Shown here: piece by piece, positions 50,380 through 60,589 of the stretch
How positions within the stretch are numbered: the first letter of the stretch is position 1
Layout of the letters: each line of letters opens with the position of its first letter
Origin: Nemania diffusa
Taxonomy: Eukaryota > Ascomycota > Sordariomycetes > Xylariales > Xylariaceae
Length of the DNA stretch: 64,000 nt
Reading direction: 5' to 3'
Assembly (NCBI GenBank): GCA_038501195.1
Contig: JBBPUQ010000011.1
Span: forward strand, 1,302,001 to 1,366,000
Notes under the pieces: model-generated
Databases searched by the model: none
Told to the model about the DNA's origin: nothing
The model's input: the letters and a program-made list of their open reading frames with translations, nothing else
Position numbers and translations under genes: made by a program

Positions 50380-50861
50380 ATGGGGTACGTCCAACATCTC
50401 CGCACGAGGTCGAGTGTGCTGTCGCGCACGATTGGCCCGCCAATTGCCGATTCCCAACCGCCTAGTCGAGCTTGCTTGCCGCCTTGGATGTGCCTGGACT
50501 GGATATACTAATGAGCATCGCAGTCTCGTCGACGCCCCCAACCCCGTTCCCCAGAACCAGCGCTTCTACCAACAAGCCTACAAACAGCACACTCGAGTCT
50601 GGCAGATCGTATGTCCACCATCCGTTCTCTAGTGGCCAAGCTACGCCAGTCCCGAGCCGCTCCGATTGACTAAATATGACGCAGAACCCCCGAAGCAGCA
50701 AGCTGATGGTTCCCTACCAAATCCTCCTCTGGGGTACCTTCGGAGGTTCGTTGCGGCCTGCATGATTCCCACCACGCCATTTTTCTGACTATTACATAGC
50801 CTCCATGTACATGATGGGCCGTAAGATCCTGGGCTACAACACTTGGTTTGGCAAGGCCTAA
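50380..50861 (+). CDS. Small mitochondrial inner-membrane protein, probably cytochrome c oxidase subunit VIIa-like
   Basis: Four exons (50380-50384, 50524-50608, 50685-50745, 50800-50861) give 70 aa. The first coding exon is only ATGGG. The peptide (GLVDAPNPVPQNQRFYQQAY ... QINPRSSKLMVPY ... GASMYMMGRKILGYNTWFGKA) has a polar N-terminus and one transmembrane helix. The layout resembles the COX7A group of respiratory-chain accessory subunits, and I recall close fungal versions annotated this way, but the match is from memory. Other tiny inner-membrane subunits remain possible. Splice sites are GTACGT, GTATGT and GTTCGT, and TACTAA or GACTAA branch sites precede the first two acceptors. Confidence 0.65.
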
Positions 50862-51216
50862 AGGGCGAATACAGTGCATAGAAAAGACGAAGGTCGTATG
50901 ATACAACTGGGCATAAACGCCTACGAAATGTTTTATTAGGTTGATCAATAGAGTCGTTCAGGCAACGTATTCATATTACCACCAGGCCCTTCTATCTCTT
51001 TTTGCTGTTTACGACCAAATCATCCATGATACTCATTACACCATCAAAGCCACGAGGGGCCCGACGATTTTGCCAAGTTGGGTGTTGCCGTAGGCGCGAC
51101 CCGTCTAAAATACAAGCTGAAATCTTCGGCATCTGGTCTTTAGAAACCATGAATTGAAGATATACTGGCGCACCCAGACCAACCAGTGTATATGTGCAAT
51201 CTAGTAGGAACCACGT

Positions 51217-52030
51217 TTAGTATCCTTCGGCGCCGGGGGCCTTCTCGTCCTTTCGTAGAGTCATCAATAGCTCGCGGAACCGCTCTTTTCCTGAACCGCT
51301 GGCGCCGCCTGTCGGCCCCTTGCCGCTCACATCCACCAGCTTGGCGATGCGTTCCCAGCTCGTGCCCCCGGATGTTGTGTCGTCTCGGCTGGCGAGGAAC
51401 TGTTCTTCGTCTTTGCGTGTCTGGGCAATCGTCTTGTCCTTCTTGTTGTTGTAGTTCTCGTAGAACTCGTCGATATTTTCTTGAGCTTCCTTGATCGTCT
51501 CAGCTTTTAGAGCCTCGAACTCCTCCGCTCGCTTGGCGTTGGCGGCATCACGATTCTCGCGCCATTTCCTAATGACCTCTGGCTCTTGCTCCTCCTCTAC
51601 GTAGGCGCCATAGCCAGAGTTGTAGCTCACAGAAGGACCAGTGATGCTACCTCCGGGCCCGACGTGCTAAATAAAGCGGTTAGAAACAAGGCTTCTTAAA
51701 GTGAACATCCCAGCGTACCTCATTGGAGGCGAGATCAGGAAACTGGCTCTCGAACTGTGCATCGCCGACGGAATTGTCGGCTCCGAGTAGATCATCTGAA
51801 GGGTCGGCTAGGGCGGCGGATTCGTTGCCGGTAGTGAACTGGGTCGCATCATCGCCAAGGAGAGCTCGTTCGCGGGCTAGAAAGTCGTCGGCAGATGATG
51901 AGCCGACATCCTTAATCTCGGTTTGGGCTACGCATAGAATATGTGAGTAGAGTGCCTCTTGTTATGCCATGCCGTCATGAAAACCTACCACCCGAGTCGA
52001 AGTCGTCTAGAGACGGGAATCGGTCCGCCA
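51217..52030 (-). CDS. CLC1: Clathrin light chain
   Basis: Exons 52030-51988, 51927-51719 and 51666-51217 give 233 aa. The light chain binds clathrin heavy-chain hubs and regulates coat assembly on Golgi and plasma-membrane vesicles. The start MADRFPSLDDFDSG, the central EVIRKWRENRDAANAKRAEE helix that binds heavy chain, and the C-terminal region with SWERIAKLVDV are the family hallmarks in order. The acidic Asp/Ser-rich N-terminal half is as expected. Introns are 60 and 52 bp. It converges on the COX7a-like gene, with 355 bp between stops. Confidence 0.95.
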
Positions 52031-52828
52031 TATCGAGATCGGGAATTGGCGAGTGTCACAATAGGCGGGTGAAGGAGAAGACAAAGAGCGTCGGCGATAT
52101 GTAGACCTCTAGTGTTCGCGTCGCAATGGACCTCGTAGGCGGGTGTGAGTTGGAAGAATCGGTAATAGTCGAATTTGATGATTATTTGATAATTGGGAAG
52201 ACCAACGTCCCAATGGATGCATTTGACCAGTAGGTACCTAGGTAGGTTCTATGTTTTACCAAATGCCAAGCATTCAGCGAACTAGGCTTAGCGCAATTGC
52301 CGCTTTTTCTCAGGCTCGGCTCAGCCAGCTATTAGTTAGGTGACTGTGAAACGGTTACTGTGTATTTATGCATGTTTTCTGCAGACAAATAAATTTCAAA
52401 ACGGTTTGAGCTTTTAAAACGGTTTTAGCGTGTTTTAACCGTTAACTAAAGCAACTGAATGCGCGTGTGGGAAGGTACGAAGGACCGTGTGGATATATTA
52501 CCCCTTACAGTGGATTCTTTGTACTTTTAGAACTTTTACTTTACAACATCGATATGCTATACAAACTCCTACACGCGTGCTATTTCTTTCCGTCCTGTTT
52601 ACTAATGTTTTCCGCATTTTCTGTAACTATATTTTCATGTTTATCTCCTCGGTGGATATATACTGCAAAAGATTTACACTTAAAATTGCCGTTTTGTCGA
52701 GGCAACTTATAGCTTATTTGATGCTACTCACACCACCTTGGTCACTGCCCAAGTATTTTCTCCTAGCACCTTTCTGTCCTCTTTTTTCCCATATCTTCCT
52801 ATTTGCTATCCTAAACGTTGTATTCAAC
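52031..52828. other. Intergenic region with dispersed element
   Basis: 0.8 kb between the divergent clathrin light chain and APH-like genes. It contains copy C of the 70-bp dispersed element preceded by TAGGTACCTAGGTAG. The frame of the APH-like gene is open from 52487, but that part encodes only hydrophobic filler and is probably 5' UTR. Confidence 0.6.
52245..52314 (+). repeat. 70-bp dispersed element, copy C
   Basis: Begins GGTTCTATGTTTTACC, contains AGGCTTAGCGCAATTGCCGC and ends CTTTTTCTCAGG; equal in length to copies A and B, with many of the differences being transitions. Confidence 0.8.
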
Positions 52829-53740
52829 ATGTTTACTATCAACAGTTCAATCTGCCAGGTTGATGACCAATCTTGGCTAATAGAAGGCAGCCTGTTGCTT
52901 TGCCGCCAGCAAATACCATCTTCTGATCTTGCTTCCTGGAGCGATGGTAATGGCGGCTTCTATGTTCTATCCAGCTCTTCCAAACCCCCCTCGGAAACGC
53001 AACCGCTCCGCGACGCCAGCGAGATTCAAAAGGTCTATGATGCAGGAGCTGTCTCAGCGGTCTGGCGTGTTGGCGAGGCTTTCATCAAGCTGAAAAAGTT
53101 AATTACCCCAAATGCAACGAGGGAGCATACCACCTTGCAGTACCTCCGAAACAAGCAGCCGCTTGACTTCCATATCCCGGATGTCTACTACCACAGCGAC
53201 CTCGGTGATCGCTATTTGATTGTTCTGGGTAGAGTTCCCGGTCGCACTCTGAATGAAATATGGTATGAACTGGGCGAGACAAAGCAACAAGAGTGTGTCC
53301 GCTGCATCGCCAAGATTTGCATGGAATTGTCGACTTGGGAGGGCGAAACTATTAGTGGGGTCGACGGTAAACGGCTGACCGATCAGTTCCTGGAAAAGTC
53401 TACGGATGAAATGAGTTTCGACCCCGGTCGCCTTCTCGAGAATTGCAAAAAAATTGGGATGGATTGCTCGTCTTCTGTTTTCTACCATGCCGATTTAGGA
53501 CCAGGAAATATCCTGCTGGATGGAATGGATGGGTCGATTAGTATCATTGACTGGGAAACGGTTGGATATGTTCCGAAAGATTGGATCCGTACCAAGTTTC
53601 ACTGCTCAAGTGGTATGGATTTGCCGGAAAGAGCTGGAGATATTTTGCCTACGGATTGGAGGGTTCGCGTTGCCCGGGAGTTGGCGAGATTGGGATTCCG
53701 TGAAGTCGTCGATGAGTGGGCGGCTTGGTATGGTCTTTAG
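52829..53740 (+). CDS. Aminoglycoside phosphotransferase (APH)-like kinase
   Basis: 303 aa from the ATG at 52829, single exon. The catalytic loop FYHADLGPGNIL (the HxDxxxxN motif) is followed by the metal-binding IIDWE motif, the core of the APH/choline-kinase fold. An upstream AFIKLKK supplies the probable ATP-binding lysine. Fungal genomes carry many such proteins, and their substrates are mostly unknown; drug resistance should not be assumed. The upstream open frame (52487-52828) lacks family similarity, so the later start is preferred. A 12-bp palindrome of six C and six G lies 13 bp after the stop. It sits next to repeat debris, typical of accessory genes. Confidence 0.8.
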   Translation: MFTINSSICQVDDQSWLIEGSLLLCRQQIPSSDLASWSDGNGGFYVLSSSSKPPSETQPLRDASEIQKVYDAGAVSAVWRVGEAFIKLKKLITPNATREHTTLQYLRNKQPLDFHIPDVYYHSDLGDRYLIVLGRVPGRTLNEIWYELGETKQQECVRCIAKICMELSTWEGETISGVDGKRLTDQFLEKSTDEMSFDPGRLLENCKKIGMDCSSSVFYHADLGPGNILLDGMDGSISIIDWETVGYVPKDWIRTKFHCSSGMDLPERAGDILPTDWRVRVARELARLGFREVVDEWAAWYGL

Positions 53741-54472
53741 CGATCGGTCGATCCCCCCGGGGGGGAGCGACTGCATCCTTGGGAAAATAATAACAGTTTA
53801 GTGTAAGCCTTAATTGATAACTCTATTCAGAAATAATCTATTAGGGATGATATGATCCGCTAGCTTTTTCATTCAGAAGGCTTCTAGGCCCTTGGTGGCA
53901 GTGAGGCTATGCATACCAAATTCCATTCTACGATTTTTTATCAACTAAGACAATAACCCAGATGGCATCCCGCAATTCTACGTCAACATAAAAGTTGCTA
54001 GTTTTAGTTAGGCCAGTGTAAGATTTACTTGATTGGTAACAGTCACATGGTGGAAGTTTACGTACAGCGTGAGAAATACGCAACCTTGGACTTTGCCTTC
54101 GTTTTTAACGAACGTTAGTGAGTGAAACGAAGGTTTGTAACACGTAGATTTTAAGGTCCCCGTGTGACAGACTTTGAGGTATTCTGTGCAGGTGGTGAGT
54201 TAATATGATGCTTGTTATTGCGCAAAGACTTCCGGAGCCCTTGCGGACTAGCTTTAACTACATATAAGAGTCCCCTTGTATGAGAGCTATTCGGTGAACC
54301 AAGCTATGATTGTTGCCATCTCCCCATTTTATAATAAACTAAACCCCACTCTCCCTGCAGCCAGCTGCCATCCAGCACCCAGTGCTTACCATATGATGAC
54401 ACTAAAAGACATCTATATTTTATAGTTGACAATCGAACCGCCAGCCTATATTGTTTGGATGCCTGAGCTATA
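53741..54472. other. Gene-free flank of the fold-back element
   Basis: 0.7 kb. It contains a GC palindrome just after the APH-like gene, a small hairpin (CCTTCGTTT / AAACGAAGG) near 54100, and a tRNA-like promoter pair at 54430-54472. No gene is recognised. Confidence 0.55.
54430..54472 (-). repeat. Possible tRNA-derived (SINE-like) head
   Basis: On the minus strand TATAGCTCAGG resembles a Pol III A box, and GGTTCGATTG, about 20 bases further on, a B box. The spacing is short for a tRNA and stems are weak. The fold-back element begins at the A-box side. Confidence 0.3.
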
Positions 54473-55495
54473 AGATAACTACCCCCCTCACGGGCCACAC
54501 CCTCGCGGGCCACCTGCACTGTACGGGTTTTACATATAAACTAAAATATAAGCTAGTAGGGTTTATAAATCGGGGAAAAATCGGAAAATTAAGGCACTAG
54601 TGTTAAAAATTATAAAAAAATCAAAATAATAACATATATTTTTTCCATTTTTATACTAGCTTAATTGATTTTTTAAAAATTTATATTTAATTTTTCAAAA
54701 ATAGCTAATAATATAATTATATGTAAATTACTAGTAAAATTGTTGCACACTGTGCAAAAAACGAGAAGCCTACCAAGTTTACTAATTTTTAAAAGTGGGT
54801 ATAAGTAAGGTTATAAAATTGAAAAAAATACTAGTATTTAAAAAATTACATAATATTTTATAAACTAGTTAGTTATTATTTTTATAATTTTTATTCGAAT
54901 TGTTATTAATAAAATAGCTTAAAATCTATAAATAATTTTAAATAATTTTATATTAAATTTTACATATAAAATGTACAGTCTATAGTTACATTGTATAATT
55001 TGGTGTAAAAATTTATATAAAATTATTTAAAATTATTTATAGATTTTAAGCTATTTTATTAATAACAATTCGAATAAAAATCATAAAAATAATAACTAAC
55101 TAGTTTATAAAATATTATGTAATTTTTTAAATACTAGTATTTTTTTCAATTTTATAACTTCACTTATACCCACTTTTAAAAATTAGTAAACTTGGTAGGC
55201 TTCTCGTTTTTTGTACAGTGTGCAACAATTTTACTAGTAATTTACATATAATTATATTATTAGCTATTTTTGAAAAATTAAATATAAATTTTTAAAAAAT
55301 CAATTAAGCTAGTATAAAAATGGAAAAAATATATGTTATTATTTTGATTTTTTTATAATTTTTAACACTAGTGCTTTAATTTTCCGATTTTTCCCCGATT
55401 TATAAACTCTACTAGCTTATATTTTAGTTTATATGTAAAACCCGTACAGTGCAGGTGGCCCGCGAGGGTGTGGCCCGTGAGGGGGGTAGTTATCT
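54473..55495. mobile_element. 1,023-bp fold-back (snap-back) element flanked by TA
   Basis: Two arms of about 480 bp are near-perfect reverse complements around a loop of roughly 40-60 bp centred near 54985. The ends (AGATAACTACCCCCCTCACG and its complement) are GC-rich with an internal CGGGCCAC direct repeat; the arms are about 80 per cent A+T. TA lies outside both ends (54471-54472, 55496-55497), consistent with insertion at a TA target as in Tc1/mariner-type elements. It has no coding capacity, so it would need a transposase in trans. Visible arm differences are all transitions. Confidence 0.8.
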
Positions 55496-55583
55496 TATTA
55501 ATGAAATTTCGACGGTAAGAAACTGTATTGAAGCTTAATATGAGAGGGGAGTTCAGTTATAAACTTTTGCAAAATTGGTGTTT

Positions 55584-55715
55584 TTATTTGGCAACTACTG
55601 CTAGAGAAGCTCTACAGTTATTGCTAGCACACTTGGTGGCACCGGACACATTATTGTAGCTGCACTTGCTGCAGTTGACTTTGTTGACGAGAGGACTGTG
55701 GTCAGAAATGGCCAT
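55584..55715 (-). CDS. 43-residue zinc-ribbon microprotein (RanBP2-type finger-like)
   Basis: ATG at 55715, stop at 55584, 43 aa. Four cysteines are spaced CSKC-x10-CASNNC, with an asparagine placed as in RanBP2-type zinc fingers (C-x2-C-x3-N-x6-C), although the last spacing is four rather than two. Context supports a real gene: the ATG has A at -3 (CCAAAATGGCC), a 200-nt CT/CA-rich leader precedes it, and a TATAAAAA box lies about 203 bp upstream. That promoter layout is typical of strongly expressed or inducible fungal genes. RanBP2 fingers bind single-stranded RNA or ubiquitin; which, if either, applies here is unknown. Confidence 0.5.
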   Translation of the reverse strand: MAISDHSPLVNKVNCSKCSYNNVSGATKCASNNCRASLAVVAK

Positions 55716-55917
55716 TTTGGTTGATTTGTTGTCTAGATTATCGAAGTTAGTCGTCAGAAGGGGTCTAGATAATAATTGGCTTTACTGTACTGTAGTGATT
55801 GATAGTCGAGATGAATCTGGTGTGTGTAGAAACGAGCTGGAGGAAGAGAGAAAGAGCTTGTGAATTCTATGATGGTTAAGAACAAAAGACAAGTAGCAAG
55901 ACTGGGCTATGGGTGTG

Positions 55918-55925
55918 TTTTTATA
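55918..55925 (-). promoter_or_regulatory. TATA box of the zinc-ribbon microprotein gene
   Basis: TATAAAAA on the minus strand, followed by an A/C- and C/T-rich leader and then the small coding frame. Confidence 0.5.
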
Positions 55926-56358
55926 GACGAAGGGGCCCCAAACGAGGCATGTGTTTTGTTGGAGTATTCATAAGTTCTATGTTGATAGTTTACAAGGTGC
56001 ACAGGCGCTACCAACATTCGCTCGTTTTGACGATGTATTTACAACAGGGTTAATTGCACTCATCATTGGTCAAATGGCCACTTCCAGTTGCCCGGGACTG
56101 CTGCGACTACTAACAGTTGTGATTTACCCAACGAATTATGACCATACGGCCCCGGAATGCCGAGCCTTTCGAGACGTTGAGTGGCCGGCTTGTTTTCGAT
56201 TTTGCGCGAGATGGGCTGAACAACCAGCTGAATGTAGTCTGGAATTTTGTATTTCAAAGGAGTATTTTGACTTGTTGGCTTGAGTGTTTGCTATGATCCC
56301 GCTCCTATGACTAAACGATCGTATACTCTATCTTTGCGCTTCCGTTTTGTTGCTTGTT

Positions 56359-56382
56359 GAGCGACTTCTTAGGAAGTCGCTC
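56359..56382. repeat. 24-bp palindromic hairpin, copy 2
   Basis: GAGCGACTTC and GAAGTCGCTC form a perfect 10-bp stem with loop TTAG; related to the hairpin at 38222-38245. Confidence 0.75.
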
Positions 56383-57251
56383 GTACGGATTTTACAATAA
56401 ACGGTTTTTGTTTTTGTGCAATCACAGTAATATGTGCATTGGACATTGTGCAAGTTTTGCTTATAAGGTATGCTATGAAAAGTGGGGTCTTGCTCCCTTT
56501 CCGATTCGGGATGGTAAAACCTATCTCTGAGGTACCTAGACTAGATACCTGGGAGGTCAATGTAATGCACAGTGTTTATATCACAAACACAGTGAGGATG
56601 CCAGGGAAACGCAGCCAAACTACCTCCCCTGTATGCTGCGTCGTGTTACTTAGGTACAATACCTAGCTAATCATCACGTGCACCCATTAGCTTTAACGTC
56701 TCTAAACTTCAGCAGCTGGTTGTTTACTATTCATTTTCCCAAAGCATCACATAAACATCTACCACTATCAGTAGGCTACCACCTATTACAACAGCCTCCT
56801 CCTAACATTGTCCAGATAAATCGGATGCGAACCACCAACTCGCTAATAAGGGGATTTTGCTATTATTCTAGACACCAAAACCTTAGTCCCCTTTCACTAG
56901 ACAATAGGTTCATGAGCTGTTTGGAGGATCATCACACACCAACATCAACCTTGTCTCTTCGTATACAGTACTTTGGAGGACACCTTAGTGGAGAGGGCAA
57001 TTCACAGTAGCTAGAGTCAGCCACCAATCAGCCATCTGCTTCGCGCTGCCTGGTTCAACTTGATTGAGCATCTGCGATCCCACTCGTAGATTGTTGTTGA
57101 TTGTCTGAAATATAAACCCTCCCGCCTAAACAAACAAGCTCAGTACCCAAACTGCTGAAGAGCGGTGCAGGCAACGGTATACGGCCTCTTTACATCAAGA
57201 GGACAGGACAGTCGATTTTTTTTTCAGCAACTCCAACACCCATCATTCGCC

Positions 57252-58667
57252 ATGGCGTATAACGATGATGCGGTGCTTGCCAAGCTCTCATCTCTATCCG
57301 AGACGCAAGACAGCATCGTTAGCGTAGCCCAATGGATTATGTTTCATAGGTATAGCAATCCCAGCGTGCTCTCGGCTGTAGCTACAATCTGCTTTGTCCT
57401 GTTCATCGTTTGTCCTAGCGTGCTGACTGTTTGTTACTAGGCGTCATGCAGACCGTACTGTTCAACTCTGGCTGCAGAAACTAAAGGATTCAACAAGTCA
57501 CAAGCGCTTGAACCTCATCTACCTCGCAAATGGTAAGCCTCAAAAGCAACTTAGACCCACGTGCAAGTAACCGTTACTCACACCTCATTGCAGAAGTAGC
57601 GCAGCAATCCAAGGCCCGTCGTAAGGGCGAGTTTCTTGTCTCGTTTTCGCCTGCTGTCGCCGAGGCTGTCGCCGTCGCTTACAAGGGCGCACCTCAAGAT
57701 GTCCAACAGCGAATCCGTAGGGTGGTCGATGTTTGGAGGGAACGTGGTGTCTTCGAAGGACCCATCCAGCAAGCCGTTGAAGGCCGAATTCATGGTGAGC
57801 GATGCCGCAAAGTCGTCCCTTAAAGATGACTTATATTGACATTGTACAGATCTTGACAAGGCTCGTGGTACCACGAAGGCTGGACTTGGCGGTTCCATAT
57901 TCGGCTCGGCTTCGTCACTTCCAGCAGAATTAACGCCTCTCGTCACGCCCCACCAAAATGTCTCTAAGGTGCTCTTGACTACCAAGACCGCCGTGAAATC
58001 GGCCAATACAGACTACGACAGTCTCATGGCACCAGGCAGCACCGTCCCTTCAGCCCCTGTCTACGCTGCCCGACTCAGTGGTCTGCTGAAGACGTTGGCC
58101 CAAGCAGAGGGCGCTGTAGAACAATGTGTCAAGGCACGAAGAGTGTTGGTAAACGAGCTCCAGAAGCTTTTGGACACGAACAGGAATGCACTCATAGAAG
58201 ACGAAAACGAGCTTGAAAATGTCATGCAAAAGAAGATCAAGGTCGAGGACAAGAAAACGGAAGTGGAGAGGGCTATCATGGCCGGGCTCCCGAATGACGA
58301 GCCCTACCCAACCGGTAACGGTCAAGATGACCAGCCCATCGCGGAGATAGATAGACCCGAGGTCGAGGCCCTGACGCCGCCGTCTAACGATGAGGATGAA
58401 TTCGAGCCAGAACCCAACCCGGAACCCAACCCGGTACCCGAATGGTCACCTGAATTCCCCCCAGAGACCGCTTTGCCCGCCCATGCTGCGCCAACCACAC
58501 AGACGCTCCACACCGTGGATTCGTCTTACAAATCTGTAGCTGCATCATCCAACGGGACCAAGAGGCGGCGCTTAGATGATACGAGCGATTTCCCAGATCT
58601 CGGAGGTGACGATGGCATCGATGCTGATGTGGCCGAGATGCTTCGCACGGATAGCGGCAGCAACTAA
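57252..58667 (+). CDS. RTT103: RNA polymerase II CTD-interacting domain protein, RTT103-like
   Basis: Exons 57252-57349, 57441-57532, 57594-57794 and 57850-58667 give 402 aa. The N-terminal CID (about aa 1-130: LAKLSSLSETQDSIVSVAQW, KRLNLIYLANEVAQQSKARR, RIRRVVDVWRERGVF) binds the phosphorylated C-terminal domain of RNA polymerase II. A helical region near aa 190-265 is probably a coiled coil, as in Rtt103 and mammalian RPRD1. The rest is acidic and Pro-rich with a basic KRRR patch. Rtt103 recruits the Rat1 exonuclease at 3' ends to help termination. All splice junctions fall inside the CID and restore the family sequence. Confidence 0.87.
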
Positions 58668-59366
58668 GAGGATACGAGGAGCACGAAAGGGATGGCAATC
58701 CGGAAAAAAATATCGAGAATCAATTGCGCTGCTTTCTTACTAGATATACATCTGTCTAGTACAACTAGGAGGGGATGATTTTCACGCGCGCTGTATGGCA
58801 GCCATGATACTTCTTACTTGAGCGGTTTAGGGCAGGCAACGTGAAGGGAAAATGTGCAACTGGAGGGCCAGTGGTTATGCTTCATACTATGTCCTTGGTT
58901 TCTTAGACAAGTTATGACAATATATAGTTTTTCATCACCTATCCCGAATTAGCAAGTTCTTATGATACTGTGAGACCGTTATAGATTAAGTCATTCATAT
59001 GAGCATGTATAGGTATGGTAAGGGGTATCTGTGTAGTGTATTATGCTCTTTGCTGTATTGCTTTGTGCCCACGAAGCACGTCTACCTCTTGAATAAAGCT
59101 AATCATGGAACGCCGGTTCTATCCCGGGAGCATTATCCGCTACAATGCCCTCTCAGAGCTCACAAAGGGAAGATGCCAAAGATTCTTCAGGCGCAGTGCA
59201 GGTTAGGTATCTCATGTTTATCCTCCATATCTCGTATAGCCCGGAATGCCCCAAAAAAGCTCTTCATGGTCACGCAGTACCGTCGAGCTTCAACAGCACT
59301 CCGATCATCATCATCATTATCAAATGCAAACGCTTATGATCTCTTCTCTAGCCTTAGCTAGCCTCA
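58668..59366. other. Convergent intergenic region
   Basis: 0.7 kb between the converging RTT103-like gene and the unassigned gene at 59367. It should hold both 3' UTRs; nothing else is seen. Confidence 0.6.
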
Positions 59367-60589
59367 TCATGCCGACTCGGCTTGGGCTAGCAGCCGTGCT
59401 CTCCAGCCGTTGCAGACCTCCTCAAACCCACCAACGACATCCCGGCAGACGCCGGCGCATTCGCGATTCTGTAGCCGTTCCCCCCAGTTACCCCTATCCA
59501 ACCACCTCTCACCTTCGTCCTTGAGCTCCTGTTCGCGCCTCATTTCTGACACCATCTCCTTTGCTGTCCTGAGTCTTCTTGTAGCCGTTGTGGTTGTCTG
59601 CCGTGACATATGTAGGGTGTCAGATAAGTAGTTGAGTGTCTGTACTAGGTCTGAGGTGACTGAGTGTAACGCCGCTAGCGAGTCAAAGGCTGAAGTGGCA
59701 GGCCGTGGCATGTCGTTAGACACGGCTGTAAGTATTGGAAGTAAGGCGTCAATGGTCTCCGGATCAGGAGGAGCAACCAGCGGGGAGAGTAGAGGGAAAG
59801 TGAGGTTGTGGAGTTGTCTCGTCTGATGTGTTAGGTGGGTTGCTAAAGCTGAGTGGGCTGTAATCAACCTGTGTTGTAATTTGTTAGTATGACTTTCATA
59901 GGACTATTATTATCAAAAGGAAATCCAGGGACTGACCTTGTTGTACTCCCCTCGACTCCGGACTGAGAGCCGAGGTCTCTTAAGCCGTCTGTCACGCGTG
60001 CAAACACACCATCCATTGGGCTCCCCGTGTTCTCGGTGCCCCTCCGAGCAAGCGACTCAACTGCGTCCATCTTGGCGACCAGGCTAGGCGGCATGCCAGG
60101 CGAGTCGAGATCGGAGTCCGAACCATATTCGCTACCGTCATAGGCACTCTCTGTCCGCCGATGGCCGCGGGGGTTTGGTGAAGGCACACCTAGGCTGGCG
60201 CTCTTTGTCCTGTTTGGTAGGTCTGTCTGGCTAGCAACATCAACACCGCTATCCCTCACGCCGTCGACCGGCTCGTGTCCATCCTCCTGCGCCTCATAGT
60301 CGTCCCCGTAGTACTCGTCCTCGTCGCCAGAGCCAGATAAGGCATCAGCTAGCTCGTCGGCTAGATTCCCGAGGCCGTTGTCTTGACCTCCGCCCCCGCC
60401 ACTCCCAACCCCGAAGTCGTGAAACTCGGCTTCGTTCATACTTTGGCGGAGGGGTGTTAGAGGTTCGTGCAGAGAAGATTTGGACTGGCGTCGGGCACTC
60501 GGCGACATGTTGGGGCTAGTGCTGGAGTATGTCGGGTCGAAGGCGGATGAGTGCCGCGAATGACGCGGCGTGTGCGGTGATCGGGACAT
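59367..60589 (-). CDS. Unassigned fungal protein with disordered N-terminus and helical C-terminus
   Basis: Exons 60589-59937 and 59868-59367 give 384 aa. I do not recognise the family. The first 200 residues are Ser/Arg/Pro- then Gly/Asp/Glu-rich, with several SP sites (MSRSPHTPRHSRHSS). The C-terminal 190 residues are helical and look conserved, with a heptad-like part (ATRRLRTAKEMVSEMRREQE) and a Trp-rich end (WLDRGNWGERLQ, NGWRARL). The frame is open for 38 codons upstream of the chosen ATG, including one earlier ATG; the later ATG is preferred because the extension looks non-coding. Intron 59869-59936 has a TACTAAC branch site, which supports a real gene. Confidence 0.7.

Larger units (their letters stand above)
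55716..57251. other. Divergent intergenic region
   Basis: 1.5 kb between the microprotein and RTT103-like genes. It contains the microprotein promoter and a 24-bp palindrome (56359-56382). No further gene is recognised; open frames at 55951-56283 and 56678-57010 do not resemble proteins. Confidence 0.55.
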
